This document shows, in pieces, positions 12,001 through 27,000 of a DNA stretch of 64,000 bases. The translations under genes were made by a program, and so were the position numbers. Position 1 is the first letter of the stretch; each line of letters starts with the position of its first letter. The DNA comes from Paracentrotus lividus. Taxonomy: Eukaryota; Echinodermata; Echinoidea; Camarodonta; Echinidae. The notes under the pieces are model-generated. The model searched no databases. It had not been told where the DNA came from and worked only from the letters and a program-made list of their open reading frames with translations. The DNA lies in NCBI GenBank assembly GCA_940671915.1, contig CALNVZ010003435.1:15855585-15919584 (forward strand), read 5' to 3'.

Positions 12001-15000
12001 AAATAATTAATTGCTCCAGTTATCTTGAACTTTTTCTGAGGCACACAAGAAAAGCAAAAGAGGAATAGGGGTCCAGACCTAGTACAGACAAATTGTTCAA
12101 CTTGGATTCGAGAACATTACTGAAATTACAAATGACTGACAAAGAGTGAATAAAAGCAACTCGTCAGCAGTAACATTTAGTTCTTTGTTTTGTCTTTTTT
12201 GTAAATACCATTACATATTCTTCTTTTCATATAAAAGCTGTGAATTTTTAGTGACAAATTTTTTAAATGAGTGACAAGAAGTATATAAAAGCAACCTGTC
12301 AGCAGTAATATTTGCTTATTTGTAAAGCTCTGTTCTAAATACCATTATATCTACTTCTTTTCATTTGAAAAAAAAAGAAAGAAGCAAATTCCATTAAAGG
12401 AACACAGCATACAAAAAATGCATACAACTTGTCAGTTCTTTGATACACTTGGCAAATAAACACTTGAGGCCATTTCCTTGTAGAAATATTATTGTCGTAT
12501 TATCAACACCAAGAAATCTTATCTTTAATTCGCTGTATATGATTTCCACATACCTTTCACACAAGCACACAGATTTTTCCTTCATTCTTAAAAATATGTT
12601 TATATTGGAATATAAAGAAGGAATCATCTGCAGAAAAGTATATACCATGTCGGTCATTTCCTGAAATTTGATGCAAGATAAGCTTCAATTTTCTTCATGG
12701 GGAAATATTTATGCTTGTTAATGTTTAAAAAAAGTAGGTTGTGATTACATGCAATGATGTACAATGTAGGAATACATAGGGTGCATTACTAGAACATCAT
12801 TTTCTCAAATTAGAGCCAAAAGGGCATTAAACTAGTACCACTAGTGCTAAAGAAATTTTAGTGTAATGGGAAGGAGAAACAAAATTATTGTAATCTTTCC
12901 TATTATTTTAATGGTATTTATGAAGAATATCATAGTACCAAGATTCAGTGTCAAGGATTACTCTTCAATTGCCCAAATAGCCATAATATCACTAAATGTA
13001 TACCCAAAACAGCTGAAATGTTCGGGCTGAACATTTTCTGTAGTCCTATACATGCATTTCTGTGTGTGATACCTGCGACTATAAGCAGAATTGGGTTAAT
13101 TTCTTATCATTTTCCTGATTCCAAAACCTCACAGCACACAATAATGCTTATGTAAATTGCTATCAATCTTTCCAAATCACTTTTAAACAGTGTCTTCCCC
13201 ATTTCAATCTCATAACCAGAACAATTATTTCACTTTAAACACCCTTCTGGCTCTCAAAAGTATATTGTGCATGTATGTGAATACAAGTCTTTTCCTTGAA
13301 GTTTCACTTGCCACTGAAGAAAAATTTTTGCAGCAAGGAGAGAAAAACTATAAAAGTACAGTCTGTGTCAAAAAAAATGGTACAGTCGGGGAAAAAATCA
13401 TTTAGGTATGAAATCCGTTCATATAATGTGTGTTTGTGGTACTAAATTAAAGCCAAAAGATTTTTCTTTTTGATGCGCTTTGTCCTGTATAATTTGCTTT
13501 TGTAAAACAAAAGTTATGCTAAGTTTTGTGCGACGAGGAACAAATCGAAATTACGCACTTCTATTGCTCTGGAGCGCTGAATTCACGGTCATAATGCGAA
13601 ATCGTACACAAAGGCATGGGACGGCGTGCGAAAAATGGATTTTTCTTGATTGTAGAAAATTAGTCATATCTAAAAAAATACTGCACCAAATGTGATGGAA
13701 AAAATTGCAGAAGAAAGAGTGATATTCCTGCTTTATGAAAATAACAAACAATACCACGTTGATATTAACCTTCACACTATAAAAAAATGTTTTCCAACTG
13801 TACCATTTTATTTGACACAGACTGTATAACCTAAGACATACATTAATGCCATCATGAAGAATCAAATGATTCAGCTCTACCATGTAGAATCTCACAATTA
13901 TGCTGGTATGAATCACACAGAAATATTTCCCAAATGAAAAAGAAAAACAATCAACTGAGTCCGTTTTGATGATTTGTTTTACCATGCTGAACAATTAATG
14001 AAATAAGTGGGTTGAAAGCAAACTCAATTGGATTCATGGAATTAATACTATACTAATACATTTTTGAGTTTCATAATGGATGGTTTCAAAGAAACCATAT
14101 TCTTAGAGTGAGACAGAGATGCCACAATGTAAACTGTATGAGGATCTGATGCGAAGAACTACACGAACAGCTGCACGATTGTCTTTTATTATTGTTTGAG
14201 TGGGTCATATTTTATTTTTAATTGCTGAAGTGCTTTGTAACTGCAATAAAAAGGCGCTATACAAAATGCACCGCGTACTGGATTGATTTCTACATAATTA
14301 ACATGATGACATTGAATGTACGTTTTGGTAAATTATAAACTGCAAATTAACTTTTGTTTTGGGACGAGTCGTGACATAATATGTGATGCATCATATCGAA
14401 ATGAGACACAAGTCGCTAAGCAAAGAGTCTATGACATCAGCAAAATAATAATTTTAAAAACATTTTCCCTTTATCATCAGGTTCGTTTTCACTCATGTTT
14501 TTTTAAAAAGCACACATAAAACAATAAAGATTTAAAAAATCTAAATTATTTTCCCACAAAATTTGACATTTTAAAATATTATTTTGCAGATTTCCTTGAC
14601 TCTTTTTTTTTTTTTACTCTTTGCTCATCAACTTGTGTCTCATTTTGATATGATGAGTCATGTATTACCTTATTGGTGTACTAGTATGCCGGTGCAATGC
14701 AATATTTAGATATATCATAATGTGCCTCATTACATGTATGCCCTTAGAAATAGATTTGAGGGCTACATTGCCAATCAGACGGTTGTATTCCAAGAATTCT
14801 GGAATTTATGAATCTCGTCTATTACAAAAAATGACATTTAACATGCAGCTCTAACTACAAATTTTATTTATGTTACGTAGTCAGCTAGTGTTCCTAAAAA
14901 GACCTCATCAAGTTTGAAGTTCATATTTCAAGTGGTGCTTGAGATACATGTATATAATGAGACCAATACTGTCTGGAGTTTCATAAGATGACCTTTGACA

Positions 15001-18000
15001 TACGTTGTCCAAAATCTAATCAGATCATTTTCTTCCTACATGTATGGTGATACATTATACTATCCTGAAGTTATTTCTCTGAGATATTGCAATAACAAGC
15101 TCAATACATGGAAATGTATAGGCTGATCTGTAGCTGTACCCCTTGATTTTATCCCACACACTTCAAAATAAAATAAAATCAGAGTGTCTTCCCACAGTAT
15201 CAGCAAGTCTTTAGTTTGTTTTTCAACTGGTTCTTGAGATAACACGATGGCAACCCGAAAACATGATACCTCCACAAAAGTTGGCAGAGGCATAAAAAAT
15301 CAACGTGGAGCCATGTGTAACAGTTCATATTTTATGCTTATTATATTCATGATTACCATAAAAGGACCATGACATGACATAACAATTGACATGTAATTTA
15401 TAGTGCACTTCTACAATGCACAAGATGAATGTATTCTTTAAACTCATCCTGTCATATTTGCTCTGTAATAAATTCTTTGAAATGTCTGATTAATAGTTAG
15501 ATGCGCATTGAACTTATCATGTTCTAAATGTATTGTCAGGAACTTTGATCCGTGATATCATGTAACATGATGAATAACATAAAAATATGTGTTGAAACAT
15601 TAGCGATATATTACTCCAATGTCTAAAACAAGCATCTTAATCTTGATTGCACACTGATACGGTGCAACAAGGGGCCAAACATTTATTGAATTATTGATAT
15701 AAAAGTAAACAAATGATCTTTGCGAAGCAGGCATTTCTAAGAAAGTACGGGCTGCTGACACTACATGGCTCTATTCATCACCTCCCTGCACTATTCTCAA
15801 AAATGGTACTTTCGACATTTAACATAGCAACTGAAAACGACACAAATCGTCATCAGAAAAAAATGATATTAAATGCTGAAATTTTGTCTGAAAAGAAAAT
15901 AGAGGCCTAAAGCAAATCGTAATTTCTGGTAACGAAATTGAACACTGTGAAAAACTGCCTGCTTTACTTAATCCTGAATTATGCATTTAATATGTAATAA
16001 AAACTTGATGATTGTCAGCTTGATTGAAAACCATAAAAGCTAATCTAGTGTTGTAGTCATGAGCTTAAACCGTGAAATAAACTCTCTCAAAGTGATTGGA
16101 AAGGTTGATAGCAATGCACCTAAGAATTGTTTATTGATGTGAGGTTTTGGAACAAAGAAAATGATAAGAAATTTACCAGATTCTTCTAAGAGTAACATAC
16201 ACTGCATGCACTCAAAAATGCATATATGGGACCACATGTACATATGTAGGACGTACATATGAAATTCAGCGCACCTTAGGACTCCGGTAATGGTACAATT
16301 TTAAGGTAAAAAAGGCTAGGATTTTCAGCCAATGGCGGTTATGCATGCTGTTGCACCTAGCGGAAGTTGAGCTGTCAACAATTTGACCTTTGACTCCTGT
16401 AATTTGGCGATAATATCGATAATATTGCACAATATTGATCAATTTTTGTATTGCAGGTAGCCCGAATTGGGGGTAGGGGGAGGGATATAGGGGGCTATTT
16501 CCAAATTTTCCTCATGTCATCAAAAATAAAAGAACATATGTTAGAGCTCTATAGAGCTATGGGGTGATCCAAGGGGAAGGGATGGCGTATTATGAGGACT
16601 GATCACTGGACAGTCAATTTTTTTTTGTTTTTGTAAAACTTAATATTATTTTTAGCTCATGAAGATACATGTATCTCTTCGACAATCTTGAGCAGTTCAT
16701 TTGCAATTTCTTTACCAAGGGTTCTTTATTTTTGTCTGATTTACCCACAATTCCTTGCAAGACCTTGTTTTCCCATAGAGTGGGTGGGACCTTATTAGAA
16801 ATTTCATCTCCCTACCGTAATACAATTCACGCCCCGGGATGAAGGAGTAACCAGAAATCTTGTTAACATCTCGCAACCTGTCTAGGCATCCAAAACCAAA
16901 ATTTGAAGAAAAACTCTTCCTTCAGGGAGATCTTTTTTAAATTCAGGACTTTACCTCTCAGAAAATACACAAGAAGGTAAATCCCCATTCTGGTAGCCAA
17001 AGGGCAATAGAAGCCATAGATTTACATGAGTAATGAAGATAGGAATTACAAGACAGTCCCTTAGATCTTAAGGGATGTAACAAAACTATATCTAATGTGA
17101 GATCCACTTGGATAGGATTTCTTGAGGCTTTATTCTAGTCAGGATATAACAATTTTTTGGAAATCTCATTTACATTTCAAATTGCCATGGAATTAAATGT
17201 ATCTCAAATGGATAAAATAAACAAGTTTGGAGACACTGACCTAAAACTCTGCACAAATTGGAATAAATGCAAAGTCAGGGCATGCCCTAAAAGGCCTTAT
17301 TTTCATTTTCAGGCATCCAGCCAGACTGTATATAAGAATGGCTTGAGCAAGGCATTTTTATTTCCATGCTTCTCCCCACCCAGGTGTAAATTGTTACCCA
17401 GTAGGATTTGAATGTCAACAATGGTTTGATCAGCACTGTGCACATCTAATAAATGTTGCCTGCTTGGAATACACCACAGGGGATGGAGAATGTGCACACA
17501 TTGTGTGCAGGCAAGCCTCTGATGACCAGGAAAATATAATGTAACTGAAAAGCACTTAGAGATGTAGTCCAACTATGCATTAAGTCTACATGCTTCTCCC
17601 AACCCGGGTGTAATTGGGTATCCCATAGGATGCAAATGTGAATGTGGTTAAGTGGATGCCCTCTTTGACAAAATAGAAAAGAGAAGGAAGGAGAGATTGA
17701 GAGGAAGAGAGAGTGATACATGTAGATACATACAATGTTCATAGAGTGAGAACTCAAGAGAGCCAAGAGAAGAAGAAGAGATACAGAAAGAGAGGACAAA
17801 AAAGGAGAGAGAGTGACCGTAGAGATAGAGAGATGGGTACAAGTACATGTATAGATAGAGAGAGATAGAAAGATCCTTCTGCATGGAAGAACAGTGATCT
17901 TTTAAAGAGACTTTCCTCCCATCAAGCCATTAAATACCAAGATGGAGTTTATCAAATCAATTATTAATGCAGGAGCTCTCACTCTGACACGGTCCCAATG

Positions 18001-21000
18001 CTACACACACCTGGGGAAACACTATCTAATGACAAGAGAGATTCCTAGAAAACACCTCTCCACACTGCACCTTACCCTTGAGTTATTGCATTAGGCGGGT
18101 GGACTTTGCAATGAACTAAAAGATAAATGGCGTTAGATGAGTAGAGTCTATTTGAAGGTCTGTTATCAATGTTCTTTAAGAAGAAAGGTGGGCTGAACTA
18201 TAAACTAATGTTTTTGACATTGAGCATACATTATACTATGCAGTCTATATTCCAGGAGTTATGAATATGAGTGTGGGCAGTTTTGAATGCACAGAGTAAA
18301 CAGTATTTTTAGTAGTTTCAACTTTCAACCAACCTACATGTTATTCGTGTAGGCCTGTATTGGTAATACATGTTTATGTTGACTACTCAAAGAAGACAAG
18401 TTTAGCAGCAAGAGCAATAACTTTATACTTTATATTTTGATCCTTTATGTCTTATGTACGCATGTGTTTTGATGAGAGATATTGTTCAAGTGTGCTGTTT
18501 TTAAACAGGTGTTGCTGAACCAGACTTTAAAAAAAAGCTCTAAATTTTATTGTCCGGAAAGGATATTTATTTTGCCCCTTTTCTCGTGGGCCCGGCAGCC
18601 GCTGAGCAGCGCCAGAAGGACGTTACTTTATCCCCCTATTGTTGAACGCCAAACAGGGAAGCAGCAACTACCATTTTTTAATGTCTTTTGGTATGATGCG
18701 GCCGGGGCTCGAACCCATGACCTCCCTATTATGAGGCGGACGCTCTCTCCACTGAGCCAACACATCGGTAATTAATGATATAAGAGTACATGTAGATGCA
18801 CTCACATCAGCAATCAACTCTGAGGAGGATGGTGATCTATTCATCATCGCCCTCAGATCCAATGGCTTTTAATAAAATAGCTGGAAGCTGTATATCCAGG
18901 GATCCAATTTCAACTTTCTCAGAAATGCACATCAAAGCAATGTCTTGATACATGTATATCCATAAACACATTATCAGTCAAAATAAATAAAACCACGATA
19001 CATCTATTTTAAGCCACTTCTTGTGATATAAATGACTTTTTATCTTGCCCAATGATTTTTCTGTTTTTTATACAATTACTAGAAATCACAGACTCAAACA
19101 ATTTTGTAACATTTGTAGCCATTTCATGCAAAATAAACATTTTTTTCTTATAAAAGTCATAAAAGAGAAACGATTTTCTCTTGGTTCGTCTCCAAGAAAT
19201 TCTATATTCAGTCCAAACAAAGAAAAAAGGAAAAAGAAAGAAACACTTCTGGCTATTGCAATCCCTTGAAAGAAATTTACACCAAATGATGTCTACCGGT
19301 ACTTCCAGGAATTCTTATCGATAAAAACGTGATGTTTTTAAAGCAACTTTTGAACATTTTATTTTGCCCTTTACAGTGATGACATTTACTTGAATTGAAA
19401 TTCATTTACTTTTTTCTTATGCTGCCAGAAACATTTATTCCCAACAAAATCATTTTATCTTCAGTCATCATTTAGTGCAATAAAATATCCAAAATACATG
19501 CAAGAGTACAATTTTATTTCTGAAAATTCATTGATGACACAGGCACTGACCCACACTCTATTTTAGCTTCTGCTTTTTCAATTTTTTTTTGCACAACTTT
19601 TCTCAAATATTGACAGAGTATGTGAATAACCTCTGTTGAAGTTGGCAACAAGAATGTACTACACTTAACAACAAGAACAATACCTAACGCTTTATTTCTT
19701 AAAGACTATGTCAATCAAACTGCCCAAATTCTGCAAAAAAGTGAGGAAACCGGAATATTAACAAAATTTGAGTTGTTGATGTTTTCATATTTTACATAGT
19801 GTATTCTTTTTCCAGCCCAAATTTGATGTGTTTAAAGACATGTTTGGTAAATAAGGCAATTATCTTTTTTCTCTTTCCAGAAAATGTCACTTTGGTCACT
19901 TATAAATTATCACATAACTTTTTTTCTTTAAACACTGTTATTTTTTTTCGCTAAGATCATATTTTGCCTGAAGTTTTTCATATAAACAATCATTATAAAA
20001 GCAGACTTCAGGGGAAATCTGTGTCCCTCTTAAATACCGATCCATCCCAAACCTACGCACATTACAAGAGGCATTACAAAAGCTTCCAAGTTTCACAGAA
20101 TACTTCATACATGTATTTCTCAGTGTATCCAAAGGCAAACAATAAAATTAGAAGTCAATTTAGTTCTTTATCCATGCCCCTGTTTGCTATTCTCGGAAAT
20201 CATCTTCACAGACACGAATTCTCAATCATGAAACTCTTTATTCACTGCCTCGTTTCAATTACTGAACAAAGTAAAGATTTGAAGAAGGCTTTGCAATTGA
20301 TCATGATGCAATGTAAATTAGAGGTAATTTCCCATGACTAGGGTTCATTTCAAATCTATATCGGCAGATATTTAGGCAATATTCTTGTAAGTGGAAATTT
20401 GTCAGATGCTAATGGAATTTCCAGTTTGGGATTTAATGTAATCTATCAGCTCATCGAGTGATCTCAATGTGACATTAAAGACCTCTTTTTTCATCACATG
20501 AAGAAGAGATACTTTGTACATTATAATGACATTCTCATTTCGGATGAATTACAGGGCAGACATATTTTGTATTTGATTTAACACACACTGCACCGTCTGT
20601 CTCACTAAACTAGACTAGAGATACATTTTAGGTCAAATATCTGGATTTATCACAAAATTCAAGAATATTTTTTTATCCCCTCTACTAGACATCCCATGCG
20701 GGGAAAGGAAGATAAATATAAGGATAAGGAAAAGAAAGAAAAAAAAATCAAACTGGGCTTCTAATGAAATTTAAATCCTACATTATAGGATTGTCTTTTC
20801 TTTGTTTGTTTGTATGTGTGTTTGTTTGTTGTTGTGGTTGTTTTTTTTTTGGGGGGGGGTAAATGAGAGGTAATGAGTGTTATCATGTTTTCAAAAACTG
20901 TATTTATCAACAGGGCTTCTGGTGAAATGTAATCCACATCCAATAGGATTATCTTTTTGTAGGCTACTCTTTGGGGGTGAATACTTTAAAGCGGTAATGA

Positions 21001-24000
21001 GCGTTACCATGTTTTAAAAAAGCTATTTTCTTAAAGACTTTGGCATCTCAGACAAAGGTGAAACTACCCGGTCTAATTGAAAATAGATGCTGGAGTGGAG
21101 GGAATTTATAAGGAAAATCTGGAAAAATGTATACCGGGTAGGAACCCTGGAAGATCCATACTAGGTCTAGAGGTCTGGGTAGATTAGCCCTATAACACAA
21201 AGGAAAATGTGAAAGAATATGGCTTCTCATATTCTGGCAAAAGATTATGTATTCCTTGTACTGTACTGACTGAGGATGAGTCCAACATCATAGCTGATTT
21301 AGTCAGGCAGCCAGCTCGATTTGGGTTAGCTGAACGAGGTACCAGTAGTAAAGTATCGAAATATATGGGGAGGAATCCCACATTTACTAAACCCAACGTC
21401 TGGCAGCGCATCTCTGCTGCATAAGGTCTCCACAGCTGGGGGCGTCCAAAATGAGTGCCCATTTTACAAAAAAAATGTATTTTTAATAAAAATAGCAAAA
21501 GTCATTTTCTAAACACACTTAATTTGATGTCAAAATAAAGAGTATTAAATTGTCTTAACGCTTGTGCTATTTTGAAATCATACTGAAATCGAAAACAGTG
21601 AGAGTTTTAATGAAAACATGTTTTTTTCTCACTTTTTTAACGAAAATATTTTTTTTCTTCCCTTTTTTCAATAATTTTTAATAAATAGTTGTATAAAACA
21701 TTGATGTTTGTAACTTTTCTAAAAACTACCTACGTGCATGTAAATGATGCTATAAAAAGAAGGGAGTTATATCTTATTCCGATAAAGAATTATGATTAGA
21801 TAAAGTCAGAAACGCAATATAGACAAAAATCAACAATTTGCCCCGTATCGAAGAAGAATCCCATACCCGTACGTGTATTAGGAAAGGCCGATAACATGCG
21901 ATAGCTTTTAGCAGACAAAACAAGTATCGAAAACTTGTACGTAATGTTCTGCATTTTTGGCACTTTTGTTTGCCTACTCACAGCCATCACATACAATCAG
22001 CTTTTCATAATACACGTGCGGGTATTGTGTTATTCTCAGTCACGGGGCAAATTGTTGAATTTTGTCTATATTACGTTCCTGACTTTATCTAATCATAATT
22101 CTTTATTGGAATAAGATATAACTCCCTTCTTTTTACAGCATCATTCACATGCACGTAGGTAGTTTTTAGAGAAGTTACAAACATCAATGTTTTATACAAC
22201 TATTTATTAAAAATTATTGAAAAAAGGGAAAAAAAATATTTTCGTAAAAAAGTGAGAAAAAAACATTTCTTCATTAAAACTCTCACTGTTTTCGATTTCA
22301 GTATGATTTCAAAATAGCACAAGCGTTAAGACAATTTAATACTCTTTATTTTGACATCAAATAAAGTGTGTTTAGAAAATGGCTTTTGCTATTTTTATTA
22401 AAAATAAAATTTTTTGTAAAATGGGCACTCATTTTGGACGCCCCTGGCTGTGGAGACCTTATGCAGCAGAGATGCACTGCCAGACGTTAGGTTTAGTAAA
22501 TGTGGGATTCCTCCCCATATATTCCAATACTTTACTACTGGTACCTCGTTCAGCTAACCCAAACCGAGCTGGCTGCCTGACTAATTGCAATTGATTGAGC
22601 TCAGTTGTAAACCATTTGAATGCAGATGAGCTCTCTTGTTTGCAATCAACTGTGTATTGGAATTCGGTCAATAAAATTGGTAATGTACAAAAAACTGGCC
22701 AAACACCTCAATGACTTCAGGACCCACATACCCTTAATGGTGGTATCTCACTTCAGAGACGCCTCCACAACAATTTTCAAAAACTGTCTCAAAGTAGTTT
22801 CGTAGAACCGTCTCAAAGTAGTTTCCGAGACTCATGAAACGTTGCGGGGATTGAGGCAATGACTGAGGAGACGTCTCCACGACAGTTTCAAAACCGTCCT
22901 CAAGTAGTTTAAAAACTGTCTCAAAGTAGTCCCAAATCCATCTCAAAGTAGTTTTCGCGAAGTGAGATACCACCCTAACCACTCCATTTATCAATGATGA
23001 GGATGCAGGGTAATTCCATAAAACAACTAACCTTTTACATCCCATCCCCATCTTTCCCCAGTCTTTACTTCACTTCATGAGCTAATCATATCATGGCATG
23101 ATAGTATGAGAGTATTACAACTACAGATATCACTTGGTTTTGCCCACTGGGCCTGAAAAAAAAAGCTCAAACATATTAAAACCCCATATATGCTGTACAA
23201 TATTAAGAAAACCTGAAAACTGGCATCCATGTAACACCCTTCCATATAAATTGGAAAGCACAAGACAATAATTTCAAGAAGGTCAGGTGAGCATTTCATC
23301 AACATTTCTTGTTTCACAAGTTGTCAGACCTGACGTCTTTACCTGAATTTGATTGGCAGAGAAGCATTGCTACTATGGTAACTGTGGGATAAAACATCAA
23401 GTCCTTTTGTTGAGGGTTAGACTTTTTTAAATTGTTTTGAAGTGAGAATGATGTACTTACCACAAGGTCTTCTAGTAAGAGTGTTCTAACAATGTAGTAA
23501 TGATGTCTCTCTTGTTTGAGGTAGGTCACTTTGAGGAGTGTTTCCTCAAGCAGAAGTTCATCCGTGTTCCCGTTGACTTCGCCACGAGGAAAGTAGTCAG
23601 CACATTTGGGCTACAAGAAATAAACACAAAACATGAAAAATTATACATGAATTTATAACACTGTCCATAATATATATTTAAGGATAAGATAAGCATAAGA
23701 TATTATTCATGAATTTATAAAGTGGGCCATAATATTATACATTGCAGGAGGTAAAAAGAAGTTCATCCGTGTTCCTGTTGACTTTGCCAAGTGGAAAGTA
23801 GTCCGCACACTTCGGTTTCAAGAAACAAAAACAAAGCATTTAGATATTATTCATTAATTTACAATGATGTCAACAATATATGATTTAGGAAGTTCATGTA
23901 TATAGAAGCTCATATGAGTTCCTTTTTGTCTTGGCCACTTATAATTAACCCTAACCTAAACCTAACCTAAAACAAATTTTAAAAAATATGTTGGAGCACC

Positions 24001-27000
24001 CAGTTGTAAGACTAATTTATGCTACAGGACAACCCAAACTCTACCATCTTTATCCAACATGCAACATAAGAAAGAAAAAAGGAGGGGGAAAATGCCCTTT
24101 TAAATGGATTACTGGATGTTCTTTATTATATTCCACAAAAAATACAAGTCCAAATTTGGGTAACAGCTCTTCAGGTTTTAAATGAAGATCACATAGAGCG
24201 GGGGTGCAGTAAACGAGTTACGTCAAAATATAGAAATTAAACTAATGTACAATGGAGCATTGTTTCAGGAGCAAATACGTCATAAATTCATATTAGAAGC
24301 CATATTTATGACCAGAAAACAAGGGTTTTAATATGTTTTTTATAGAAAATATAAATATGGAAAGTCGGCACAATGAAAAAAATAATAATGAATATTATAA
24401 ATAGGCTCAATATGTTTTCTTAGAAAAATGAAAATAGAAAGTCGGCACAACGAAAAAATTATCTAACAAATGTGCAATGATTAATTCTTCTGAGGTCTAA
24501 TTTGTCTAGCTACTTTAATATCTACTGCAGGCAGTTACTAACAAGCAATTTGCAATATTACTATAAATGTCAAGCAAGAAATTAGAGTTATTAATGTTCA
24601 CTTGGGTCTATTAAAAAATTCTGAGAAATGGAGGCTTTCACATGCTGAGGAATGATGAATAGCTTACCGGATGGCAAATTTCCCTAACCCATCATTTCCA
24701 AGCTTGGAATTGACTGAATAATGTCACAATGATTGTTTGTTGGTAGAAATTGCTCTTTGAAGACTAAAATGTCATAATTTCAGTTTAAATTGGGAAAAAA
24801 GGATAACCTTGCTGAAACTAATTTCAACATTCTATGTACATGTGTATAAGTGATATTTTGCAAATTAATATGGAATGTCTTTGCATGTTTACATGTACTG
24901 TATTCGTGGAAATATTCGGGGTACATGAATTTTCGCAGATTTCGCGCAAAGAAAAGCAGGTGCGAATTTAAAAACCTGTGAATATATAGGCACGATTTCC
25001 TATGCATGTATTGAATGTGTTCAATTGCGAGCTTACAAACATGCAGCGCAAATTTAAGAACCTGTGCACATGTTTTGAGGTTGCTCAGCGCGAAAAAATT
25101 AATCACGCAAAAATAACAGCGATTACAGTATATCACCTAATTTGTAATTACCAACATATTTTGCCAGAAGCTCTTTACAGCTTTTTTTGTCTGACAAATT
25201 AATGAAAAATATATCCATGCATGACATAAAACTAGTAACATCTGCATAGTCTACTAGAGTGTGTTCAACTTTGGCATTGTAGGAAAGCCAATCCCAAGCC
25301 AATATTATGTTTATAAATTGACAATCTTCCAAGAATCATGAGACCCAAATCCAGACAAACTTACCTGGTGATTTTCAACAAAATTATTTAGCATGATGAT
25401 TGCTCTTGTGTTCTGCTCCCAAACCATCTGCCAAAAATGACATACCGTTCTTGTGAGGGGTCCCTGGAAAGAGATAAAGATTGGCAGTTTTCTTTTTTGA
25501 CTTAAGAAAAAGCTTATTAAAAAATTTATAAGATTCTTATAAGGGGCTCCCTGGAAGAGACAAAAAAAAAAGTTTGGAATGAATTATTTTTATAATTGTA
25601 AAGGAAAATCATTAAAAAATGGTAAAAGATAAATGCACATTGCAACTTCAAAGTATTTTTTGTGACCATGCCCATTAGGAGTATTTCTTATAAATTAAAA
25701 TAACTGAAGATAAGGTGTCCTCAAATGATAGCAAATAGATTTCAGTTAAATCTTTGGCTGATTTGTCTCACTGGTGCCACTTCTTTTCAATTTGCTGGCA
25801 AAACCCTTGATTCATTTCATAAAGTTTTTTAAGCTTTCTATTTACTTCACTTTAATTTCAAGATTTTACATATGCTATTTAAAGTACACTGTCCGTCATA
25901 AAGGTGGAATATTTTTTTGCCGCTATAGCAACATGATTTTGCTCTGACTGTAATTTCTTGAATATGTTTGTCCCTTCTTTTATTTTTTGGTACCCTGGCT
26001 ATATCTTGGACATTCTCTCAACCCTTCACGTGGACCTTTTTCCAAAAAAGTTTTGTCAACCCCTGTGATGCCCATTTTGGTCATTTTTTGGCCCCTTTTT
26101 GTTTTCCCGGCCAATCAAGCCCCCCTCAGTCCTACCCCTAGGAAACGCAACTGAGGTGTACTGTTTTATATCGTTCTTTAAGTTAAATCTATATTTCTGG
26201 GGACAGGCTTAGTTCTCTTGTCTAGGGGAGGGGTTGAAGTAAAAAACGAGATTGGTGAAAATTCAGAATATTTTATTCCATCTTTATGCTGAAAACAAAA
26301 GAAATGAAAAACCACCTTTAATCCTTAAATATCATAATTTTCCCATTAAATTTTGGTTAGCCTTGATGACAAGGCTGTAAATAGTCATTATTGATAACAT
26401 TTTATTTTGATTTATGTTTGGTTGAGATTTTACAATACCATTGAGGGAAGATAGAAATTTCCATGGTGTAAAAATGAATAAAATGAATGTTGAACCCCAA
26501 TCAAAATAAATTTTGACCCCTCCCCTAGACAAAAGAGTCGAGCCTGTAACCATAAATCTAGATTTAATTTAAAGAACAATAACAAATCTCCGCCTCAGAC
26601 ATGTTTCCTTGGGGTAGGACTGAGGGGGCCTTGGTGGGTCTCGTGAACGAAAAAGGGCCCCAAAAATAAGAAACAAATGACGAAAATGGCCATCTTCTGG
26701 GGGTGACAAACTTTTTTGAAGAAAAATCCCCGGGAAGGATTGAGGGAGCGTCCAAGATATACCCAGGATCCCAGAAAGTGAAAGCGGTGACAAACACATT
26801 CAAGAAATTAATAATGGAGCAACATAATGTTGCTTGAGCCGGAAAAAAATATTCCATCTTTATGACGAACAGTGTATTTCTATACCTTCATGGCCGTAAT
26901 GATATTGTTTTTTCCGGAAACTTTATTAGCTTTTGTTTAACCTTCTTTCATAGTTTGAGATCAATTACGTATTTTTACATTTTCAGATTTATGAATTAAT

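Larger units (their letters stand above)
4699..23460 (-). other. Phosphatase intron 5 (18.8 kb)
   Basis: This long intron hosts the exon-6 echoes, a GTGAGTGACACGAC cluster, four or more interspersed repeat families, SINEs and a 1.3 kb foldback element, listed separately. The stretches 5300-6360, 6770-8420, 11260-12120, 15300-17310, 18780-20740 and about 9310-9780 hold AT-rich sequence in which I see no gene. A more GC-rich patch at 9480-9605 is not explained. Confidence 0.75.
23611..25364 (-). other. Phosphatase intron 4
   Basis: This intron contains the exon-5 echoes, a tandem duplication at 24.3 kb and a MITE at 24.9 kb. The rest is AT-rich and unrecognised, apart from a short CCTAACCTAAACCTAACC run at 23948. 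Confidence 0.8.

Noticed and set aside
13551..13994. A 147-residue minus-strand protein
   Set aside because: Most of it lies inside MITE M1. The related MITE at 28478 has a broken version, so the frame reflects the repeat.
17446..17884. Ser/Leu-rich secreted-like proteins
   Set aside because: They are frames over a GAGA-rich low-complexity tract and a SINE.
18690..18769. Functional tRNA-Met gene
   Set aside because: Box A and box B are good, but the anticodon stem does not pair and a SINE body follows, so it is a SINE head.
21209..22671. Two similar short protein genes on opposite strands
   Set aside because: They are the mirrored outer arms of a foldback element, not genes.
23948..23970. 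Telomere-like CCTAACC repeats
   Set aside because: Only a few irregular units are present, inside an intron, and this is not a telomeric array.
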